The notes beneath the pieces are model-generated. The model searched no databases and was not told the DNA's origin. It worked only from the letters and a program-made list of their open reading frames with translations. The position numbers and the translations under genes are program-made. A stretch of 64,000 bases of DNA from Archivesica marissinica (taxonomy: Eukaryota; Mollusca; Bivalvia; Venerida; Vesicomyidae), in NCBI GenBank assembly GCA_014843695.1, contig CM026386.1, forward strand, positions 88,493,293 through 88,557,292, in the 5' to 3' direction. Positions 56,600 to 64,000 of the stretch are shown one piece after another. How positions within the stretch are numbered: the stretch's first letter is position 1; every line of letters starts with the position of its first letter.

Positions 56600-59500
56600 T
56601 GGGAGCTCAAGGGCAACTCGCCTAGTGTGTGATGGGGAGACGTGTACTGGGAGCTCACGGGCAACTCGCCTTGTGTGATGGGGAGACTTGTACTGGGAGC
56701 TCACAGGCAACTCGCCTAGTGTGTGATGGGGAGATATGTACTGGGAGCTCACGGACAACTCGCCTAGTGTGTGATGGGGAGACATATACTGGGAGCTCAC
56801 GGGCAACTCGCCTAGTGTGTGATGGGGAGATATGTACTGGGAGCTCACGGGCAACTCGCCTAGTGTGTGATGGGGAGATATGTACTGGGAGCTCACGGGC
56901 AACTCGCCTAGTGTGTGATGGGGAGATATGTACTGGGAGCTCACGGGCAACTCGCCTAGTGTGTGATGGGGAGATATGTACTGGGAGCTCACGGGCAACT
57001 CGCCTAGTGTGTGATGGGGAGTATGTATAGGAGCTCACGGGCAACTCGCCTAGTGTGTGACGGGAGATATGTACTGGGAGCTCACGGGCAACTCGCCTAG
57101 TGTGTGAAGGGGAGATATGTACTGGGAGCTCACGGGCAACTCGTCTAGTGTGTGATGGGGAGATATGTACTGGGAGCTCACGGGCAACTCGCCTAGTGTG
57201 TGATGGGGAGATATGTACTGGGAGCTCACGGGCAACTCGCCTAGTGTGTGATGGGGAGATATGTACTGGGAGCTCACGGGCAACTCGCCTAGTGTGTGAT
57301 GGGGAGATATGTACTGGGAGCTCACGGGCAACTCGCCTAGTGTGTGATGGGGAGATATGTACTGGGAGCTCACGGGCAACTCGCCTAGTGTGTGATGGGG
57401 AGATATGTACTGGGAGCTCACGGGCAACTCGCCTAGTGTGTGATGGGGAGATATGTACTGGGAGCTCACTGGCAACTCGCCTAGTGTGTGATGGGGAGAT
57501 ATGTACTGGGAGCTCACGGGCAACTCGCCTAGTGTGTGATGGGGAGATATGTACTGGGAGCTCACGGGCAACTCGCCTAGTGTGTGATGGGGAGATATGT
57601 ACTGGGAGCTCACGGGCAACTCGCCTAGTGTGTGATGGGGAGATATGTACTGGGAGCTCACGGGCAACTCGCCTAGTGTGTGATGGGGAGATATGTACTG
57701 GGAGCTCACGGGCAACTCGCCTAGTGTGTGATGGGGAGATATGTACTGGGAGCTCACGGGCAACTCGCCTAGTGTGTGATGGGGAGATATGTACTGGGAG
57801 CTCACGGGCAACTCGCCTAGTGTGTGATGGGGAGATATGTACTGGGAGCTCACGGGCAACTCGCCTAGTGTGTGATGGGGAGATATGTACTGGGAGCTCA
57901 CGGGCAACTCGCCTAGTGTGTGATGGGGAGATATGTACTGGGAGCTCACGGGCAACTCGCCTAGTGTGATGGGGAGATATGTACTGGGAGCTCACGGGCA
58001 ACTCGCCTAGTGTGTGATGGGGAGATATGTACTGGGAGCTCACGGGCAACTCGCCTAGTGTGTGATGGGAGATATGTACTGGGAGCTCACGGGCAACTCG
58101 CCTAGTGTGTGATGGGAAGATATGTACTGGGAGCTCACGGGCAACTCGCCTAGTGTGTGATGGGGAGATATGTACTGGGAGCTCACGGGCAACTCGCCTA
58201 GTGTGTGATGGGAGATATGTACTGGGAGCTCACGGGCAACTCGCCTAGTGTGATGGGGATATATGTACTGGGAGCTCACGGGCAACTCGCCTAGTGTGTG
58301 ATGGGGAGATATGTACTGGGAGCTCACTGGCAACTCGCCTAGTGTGTGATGGGGAGATATGTGCTGGGAGGTCACGGGCAACTCGCCTTGTGTGTGATGG
58401 GGAGATATGTACTGGGAGCTCACTGGCAACTCGCCTAGTGTGTGATGGGGAGATATGTGCTGGGAGGTCACGGGCAACTCGCCTTGTGTGTGATGGGGAG
58501 ATATGTACTGGGAGCTCACTGGCAACTCGCCTAGTGTGTGATGGGGAGATATGTGCTGGGAGGTCACGGGCAACTCGCCTTGTGTGTGATGGGGAGATAT
58601 GTACTGGGAGCTCACTGGCAACTCGCCTAGTGTGTGATGGGGAGATATGTGCTGGGAGGTCACGGGCAACTCGCCTTGTGTGTGATGGGGAGATATGTAC
58701 TGGGAGCTCACTGGCAACTCGCCTAGTGTGTGATGGGGAGATATGTGCTGGGAGGTCACGGGCAACTCGCCTTGTGTGTGATGGGGAGATATGTACTGGG
58801 AGCTCACTGGCAACTCGCCTAGTGTGTGATGGGGAGATATGTGCTGGGAGGTCACGGGCAACTCGCCTTGTGTGTGATGGGGAGATATGTACTGGGAGCT
58901 CACATGCAACTCGCCTAGTGTGTGATTGGGAGATATGTACTGGGAGCTCACGGGCAACTCGCCTAGTTTCTGATGGGTAGATATGTACTGGGAGCTCACG
59001 GGCAACTCGCCTAGTGTGTGATGGGTATATATGTACTGGGAGCTCACGGGCAACTCGCCTAGTGTGTGATGGGGAGATATGTACTGGGAGCTCACGGGCA
59101 ACTCGCCTAGTGTGTGATGGGGAGATATGTACTGGGAGCTCACGGGCAACTCGCCTAGTGTGTGATGGGGAGATATGTACTGGGAGCTCACGGGCAACTC
59201 GCCTAGTGTGTGATGGGTAGATATGTACTGGGAGCTCACGGGCAACTCGCCTAGTGTGTGATGGGTAGATATGTACTGGGAGCTCACGGGCAACTCGCCT
59301 AGTGTGTGATGGGGAGATATGTACTGGGAGCTCACGGGCAACTCGCCTAGTGTGTGATGGGGAGATATGTACTGGGAGCTCACGGGCAACTCGCCTAGTG
59401 TGTGATGGGGAGATATGTACTGGGAGCTCACGGGAACTCGCCTAGTGTGTGATGGGGAGATATGTACTGGGAGCTCACGGGCAACTCGCCTAGTGTGTGA

Positions 59501-60695
59501 TGGGGAGATATGTACTGGGAGCTCACGGGCAACTCGCCTAGTGTGTGATGGGGATATGTACTGGGAGCTCACGGGCAACTCGCCTAGTGTGTGATGGGAG
59601 ATATGTACTGGGAGCTCACGGGCAACTCGCCTAGTGTGTGATGGGGAGATATGTACTGGGAGCTCACGGGCAACTCGCCTAGTGTGTGATGGGGAGATAT
59701 GTACTGGGAGCTCACGGGCAACTCGCCTAGTGTGTGATGGGGAGATATGTACTGGGAGCTCACGGGCAACTCGTCAAGTGTGTGATGGGGAAATATGTAC
59801 TGGGAGCTCACGGGTAACTCGCCTAGTGTGTGATGGGGAGATATGTACTGGGAGCTCACGGGCAACTCGCCTAGTGTGTGATGGGGAGATATGTACTGGG
59901 AGCTCACGGGCAACTCGCCTAGTGTGTGATGGGTGGATATGTACTGGGAGCTCACGGGCAACTCGCCTAGTGTGTGATGGGTAGATATGTACTGGGAGTT
60001 CAGGGGCAACTCGCCTAGTGTGTGATGGGTAGATATATACTGGGAGCTCACGGGCAACTCGCCTAGTGTGTGATGGGTAGATATGTACTGGGAGCTCACG
60101 GGCAACTCGCCTAGTGTGTGATAGGGAGATATGTACTGGGAGCTCACGGGCAACTCGTCTAGTGTGTGACGGGGGAGATATGTACTGGGAGCTCAGGGGC
60201 AACTCGCCTAGTGTGTGATGGGTAGATATGTACTGGGAAATCACGGGCAACTCGCCTAGTGTGTGATGGGGAGATATGTACTGGGAGCTCACGGGCAACT
60301 CGCCTAGTGTGTGATGGGGAGATATGTATGGGAGCTCACGGGCAACTCGCCTAGTGTGTGATGGGGAGATATGTACTGGGAGCTCACAGGCAACTCGCCT
60401 AGTGTGTGATGGGGGATATGTACTGGGAGCACACGGGCAACTCGCCTAGTGTGTGATGGGAGATATGTACTGGGAGCTCACGGGCAACTCGCCTAGTGTG
60501 TGATGGGAGATATGTACTGGGAGCTCACGGGCAACTCGCCTAGTGTGTGATGGGAGATATGTACTGGGAGCTCACGGGCAACTCGCCTAGTGTGTGATGG
60601 GAGATATGTACTGGGAGCTCACGGGTAACTCGCCTAGTGTGTGATGGGGAGATATGTACTGGGAGCTCACGGACAACTCGCCTAGTGTGTGATGG
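56600..60695. repeat. 48-bp satellite (16 codons), ~85 copies
   Basis: The unit is ggagctcacgggcaactcgc, ctagtgtgtgatggggagat, atgtactg. Since it is 16 codons long and lacks stops in several phases, long frames stay open on both strands: CDGEICTGSSRATRLV on plus, QYISPHHTLGELPVSS and LPVHISPSHTRRVARE on minus. None has a start context, a domain or a neighbour gene. Scattered 1-2 bp deletions change frame between blocks, arguing against coding. Between 58300 and 58900 a 96-bp dimer repeats, alternating ctcactggc and gtcacgggc forms. Confidence 0.95.
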
Positions 60696-60961
60696 AAAAC
60701 CTCGTGTGCACAACCGAGCAGTATTTCAAATAGGTGTTGATAGTACCACCGACCTTCCGTAAGCCTGTTTGATAACTCCGTTGGATAATTTCCTTGGATA
60801 ACTCCGTTGGATAACTCAGTTGGATAACGTCCATGGCATAATTTGACATCACCCAGTGGGATTCGAATCAAATAATTTGAAGACAACAACCATAACCATA
60901 ACAACAAGGACGAGGAACCCCCTCTATTTTGTGACGTGGCCAACACGTTTCTCTAAATGAA
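60696..60961. other. Unassigned spacer
   Basis: Contains a short local repeat of ccgttggataa near 60778-60815. No gene seen. Confidence 0.5.
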
Positions 60962-61216
60962 TATGTTTTGGCTGTGTGTTTAATGTCGCACTAACAGCTT
61001 GTGTCATGTGGCGACTCTCCAGCTGTTATTGGTGGATGTAGATATCGGATGGTCACTCGCGCACTATCTCTGGCACGGGCGGAGACCCATATAGAACCAT
61101 TGACCTCCAACAAGCTGGCTGGATAACTTCCATGTGCTACATATTTCGAAATCACCATATAGTGGTGGTGGAACAAGTGATTTTAAGTCAGCGATCTTAA
61201 CCAATCGGCCACGGAG
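60962..61216 (-). mobile_element. tRNA-derived SINE (family 3)
   Basis: Minus-strand head ccgtggccgattggttaaga-tcgctgactt (A box at 61185-61212) resembles Leu/Ser-type tRNAs. It is followed by caccactatatggtgatttc, and near the end by cagctggagagtcgccacat and gcgacattaaacacacagcc. The A-box half is similar to the repeated block of the 25-36 kb satellite. Confidence 0.65.
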
Positions 61217-61277
61217 AACATCTATAAATTAAATACGATGTAGCCAATGTGCTGCATTGTAGTACGTTTTACATATA

Positions 61278-62734
61278 CTGAGTCAAATAAGAAACGATAC
61301 ATGGTATAAACATATATGCATTTTAATTACTAAATAAGCAATTCATCTGTTTAAAATTCGATCATACCATCAGTATATGTTACGTCGTGGCGTCATTTGT
61401 GACCAAGGGTCAAGTGAAATATTCACACAATAGTTAATACCGTGTATGACCTCCATTGGCATCTCTCATTGCAATGCATCGCCGTCGCATGGAACGAATA
61501 AGTGTCAGAATCTCATATTGGTCAATGTTGTTCCACTCCTGACGCAGAATATCCCTCAGTTGGTGTAACGTCGCCGGCTGACGGAGTCTTACACGACGGT
61601 CTAAGGAATCCCATAAATGTTCTATCGGAGACAAGTTTGGTGACAATGCTGGCCACGATAAACGTGCAATGTTCCCCTGCTCCAATAACTGAGTGGTAAT
61701 GCCTGCAGTTTGGCATCTGGCGTTGTCCTGTTGGAACAGTGTGACGTTAAAGAATGGCAAAACAACGGGCGTAGTAATTTCCTCACAGTACAGATGTACT
61801 GTTAATTTTCCGACAACAATAATAATCAGTTGTGTGTGGCCGTCGAATGTGATGCCGCCCCATACCATAAAGCTACCACCTCCAAACCGATCCACCTGAC
61901 GTACACACGCATCGGCGTAACGTTTTCCCTGCCGACGGTAAACTCGAGCCCTGCCATCCGCACGCCGTAAACAGAAACGCGATTCGACACTAAACATAAC
62001 GGAATTTCACTGTAAGCGAGTCAAACGTGTATGTTCACCCGTCCACTCACGACATTCGTTCCGGTGGCGTCGCGTCAACAAGGGCTCGGTGTACGGTCTG
62101 TAAGGACGGATTCCACATTCAGCGAGCCTGTTCCGAACTGTTTGAGCACCGATTCTATGGTTGGTCCTCCTATGAGTAACGATGGCGGTATGAGTAGCGG
62201 GCAGGAAGCGGTCGCGTAAATGTGACGTTCGAATATGACAGTCCTGTTCTGGCGTCGTCACGCGTGGTCGATCAGTAAATGGGCGGTCGTCAGTTGATCC
62301 ACGTTTTCGGTACCGTCCAAGTAGACGTGTGATCGTGATCCGGGACACACCGAGGCGATTAGCGACGTCGTTATGACGTAAACCAGCTTCAACCATCCTA
62401 ATTGCTCGCATTCTCGCATTTTTGTCGAGTCTGGGCATTTCTGTTGAGGAAAATGTAGATCGTTTTGGTGTTTTGGCTAGAAGTAATTACAATATGAGAA
62501 CAACACACTGGTTTGTGGATCTATCCATGTATAGCAAATCGTGTTCCTCGAGGATCACGTGCAAAACGGAAAATCGACGTTAGGAAAATATGGATGCATT
62601 ATTTACCTGTGTATATGGATGAATATAATAGTCATACGTCACTCCGAACTGAAAAGTGGTGGCTTATCACAGGCATTTATATGTTTGCATCTTTTTCGTC
62701 AAGTTGGTTTGGTATCGTTTCTTTTTTTACTCAG
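61278..62734 (-). mobile_element. Tc1/mariner element, ~1.46 kb, complete ends
   Basis: TA at both sides (61276-61277 and 62735-62736). TIRs match over ~23 bp with few differences: ctgagtcaaataagaaacga at the left, and the inverse of ctgagtaaaaaaagaaacga at the right. It holds one degenerate transposase gene. Structure and length are typical of a formerly autonomous Tc1-like element. Confidence 0.85.
61434..62438 (-). pseudogene. Tc1-like transposase, inactivated
   Basis: About 335 codons from an ATG at 62438. The N-terminal paired-type helix-turn-helix reads AIRMVEAGLRHNDVANRLGV and ITRLLGRYRKRG, then a DRPR linker. DDE domain: MFSVESRF is where the first catalytic Asp belongs, and it is Val here. 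The second Asp is in LFQQDNARCQTA, and the Glu is in SPIEHLWDSL, 34 residues on as in Tc1. An in-frame TGA (62007-62009) precedes MFSVES, at a place where Trp would fit. Two independent lesions make it inactive in cis, though the intact TIRs could still be moved by a related transposase. Confidence 0.87.
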
Positions 62735-62736
62735 TA

Positions 62737-63300
62737 TATAAGTTAATCACAAAAAAAAAATCGGAGGAAAATGGATATATATATACAGGAAGGTTATTCC
62801 GTAATCATATTGAAACATAGTTCTGTCTTGTTATTTTAACAAAATAGATTGTCTCCCTTATACTATATAGAAGTACATATGTTTACAGGTTAATTCATAC
62901 GTGGTGCTATTAAATACTAACGTCTACGCATATTGTTGTCAAAATGCCAGGTTTTCAACGTTTACATATATCTACTGCAGCGGAGATGGAAAATACCACA
63001 TTGCTTCAAACATTCCATCTTTGATTTAACGATATATATATATATTTATATGCATGTACCAACCGAATTCAATATCAAATCAATAATCGATGTGACATGG
63101 ATTCCCTCCTTACTAGCGTCTGTATACACTTAACAACTCTTATAAGTGTGCATGTATAAATTGTCTCATATCCACGTCAATATTGACCCGATAATGATGT
63201 AATTTTCAGCAAATACAGTTGAGATATATTTCATGATATTCCATTTATTTTATTTCATAACAAACACAAATTTAACACACATGACTAAGTAATGTGATGG
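62737..63300. other. Unassigned AT-rich spacer
   Basis: Contains a (TA)n stretch near 63030-63045 and short frames only. It may hold the 3' end of the transposon that follows. Confidence 0.45.
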
Positions 63301-63394
63301 TGCGTAAAAAGTCAATGCTGCAAAATGATAATGTCAATGATAAAACTCAGGCCGATGAGAATTAATTATTCTAATATCGCGTATGCCCACCCTG

Positions 63395-64000
63395 ACTGCG
63401 GATCACAGCTTGGCAACGTCGTCGCATGGAAGGGACATAACGTCGTACATAGTTCTAGGGTAGATTTGCCCACTCTTGCCCAACATTCGCACGGAGCTGG
63501 GCGATGGTATGTGGCATTGCGCCGGTCCTTCTTACGCAGCGATTCAATTCATCCCATAGATTTTCTATAATGTTTAAGTCGGGAGACTTCGGTGGTATGT
63601 CCATCACATTGATGTGGTTAGCATTCAGAAAGAATCTTGTCACCCTAGCCGTGTGGGCTAGTGCGCCATCCTGCAGCAACCGCAATCCTCTATTGTTCCT
63701 AAACATGGGTACTACCTCACTTTGAAACACGTCATGTTGGTACCGGGCGGCGTTTAGATTACCGTTAATGAACACGATGTTAGTCTTGTGATGTAAGGAG
63801 ACACCAGCCCATCCATTACTGACCCACACCCGTACCTATCTCGTTCGATGACGCAGTTGTCGTTGAACCGTTCTCCCCGTTGTCGATATACCCGTGAACG
63901 ACAGTCATGTTCCTGTAGGCAGAACTTCTTTTCGTCAGTAAACAGGACCTACCCCCATTCTGCCTGTGTTGTTCTAATATGACGCCGAGCCCAACGATCT
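63395..64000 (-). pseudogene. Second Tc1/mariner-like transposase, C-terminal half, runs off the window
   Basis: Minus strand from 64000: VLFTDEKKFCLQEHD (first catalytic Asp present), then after a frame change near 63835 GVSLHHKTNIVFINGNLNA, RLLQDGALAHTARVTRFF (second Asp) and SPDLNIIENLWDELNR (Glu). A TAG lies just before VLFTDE, and a small deletion breaks the frame in the block before GVSLHHK. It differs from the 61.3-kb element, so this is a separate family. The N-terminal part would lie beyond the window's right edge. Confidence 0.8.

Larger units (their letters stand above)
50045..56600 (-). pseudogene. Tx1/L1-like LINE F, split by the insertion of LINE E
   Basis: The right part (56600-55695) reads MLECAQAIKSMKTNKSPGFD, GVLSLLFKKGDP, DQQGYIKNRFIGYNL, LLLDFRKAFDTIEWPYL, GIRQGCPVSALLF and QLADNTTYF, with stops and frameshifts. 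The left part (50878-50045) continues NWPEKTIKALGIHFGHSREE, EGGLEMNDLESYI and onward. Cutting out 50892-55681 plus one 13-bp duplicate rejoins WIGKQKTNTDKIGGI to NWPEKTIKALGIHF without loss. The catalytic pair is ADN instead of ADD. The endonuclease half is absent: the right end runs into the 48-bp satellite at ~56600, and the left end meets LINE C. Confidence 0.8.

Noticed and set aside
56655..59578. Minus-strand frames of 301-507 codons and plus-strand frames up to 289 codons
   Set aside because: They are pure read-through of a 48-bp stop-free satellite in several phases on both strands, with no domain, start context or splice signal.

Overview
The window is repeat-rich, AT-rich animal nuclear DNA with no bacterial features. 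Intron-style splice signals, immunoglobulin-fold exons, tRNA-derived SINEs, several APE-type non-LTR retrotransposons and Tc1/mariner, pogo-like and PIF/Harbinger relics all point to a metazoan. The mix of elements, and the frequent short tacatgta-type palindromes, suggest a lophotrochozoan, most likely a mollusc. The species cannot be named from sequence alone, and no complete ordinary host gene is visible.

Region 1 (1-19.1 kb) is an immunoglobulin-superfamily neighbourhood on the minus strand, invaded by satellites. One exon (7030-7376) carries a signal peptide and an Ig domain. It abuts a 5.9-kb array whose ~103/84-bp unit is a copy of that exon's last ~22 codons plus the exon/intron border. 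A second Ig exon (15366 leftwards) appears split by a 48-bp (16-codon) minisatellite that continues its reading frame. A third (18701-19032) has perfect splice sites and matching phase, but one missing base. A fourth Ig-like exon candidate lies at 10778-11006. Around these are a 46-bp satellite (9.4-10.7 kb), a gypsy integrase scrap, a Harbinger scrap, a decayed pogo-like element and a small TIR element.

Region 2 (19.6-25.2 kb) holds two related minus-strand LINEs. One is nearly intact and lacks only its 5' end (21073-24922). The other is a truncated relative (19885-21060). Pieces of SINEs with a shared 3' tail lie nearby.

Region 3 (25.2-35.9 kb) is a large composite satellite. Its ~85-bp unit contains a tRNA A-box-like block and was probably derived from a SINE head. 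Seven copies of a 668-bp module with a perfect 20-bp palindrome are interspersed in it.

Region 4 (37-50 kb) contains SINEs in inverted orientation around an 885-bp pogo-like element. It also has a LINE ORF1 gene with an ETS/YY1-like 5' end and no ORF2, a DDE-type transposase with one in-frame stop, a Cys-rich ORF relic, and a decayed CR1/L2-like LINE with a 2A-like motif.

Region 5 (50-56.6 kb) is a nest of three retrotransposons. A CR1/L2-like LINE (D) sits inside a Tx1/L1-like LINE (E), which sits inside another Tx1/L1-like LINE (F). Both insertions have target-site duplications, and the interrupted reading frames rejoin across them.

Region 6 (56.6-64 kb) is a 4.1-kb array of another 48-bp satellite, then a SINE, a Tc1/mariner element with clear TIRs but a mutated catalytic aspartate, and part of a second Tc1-like transposase running off the window.
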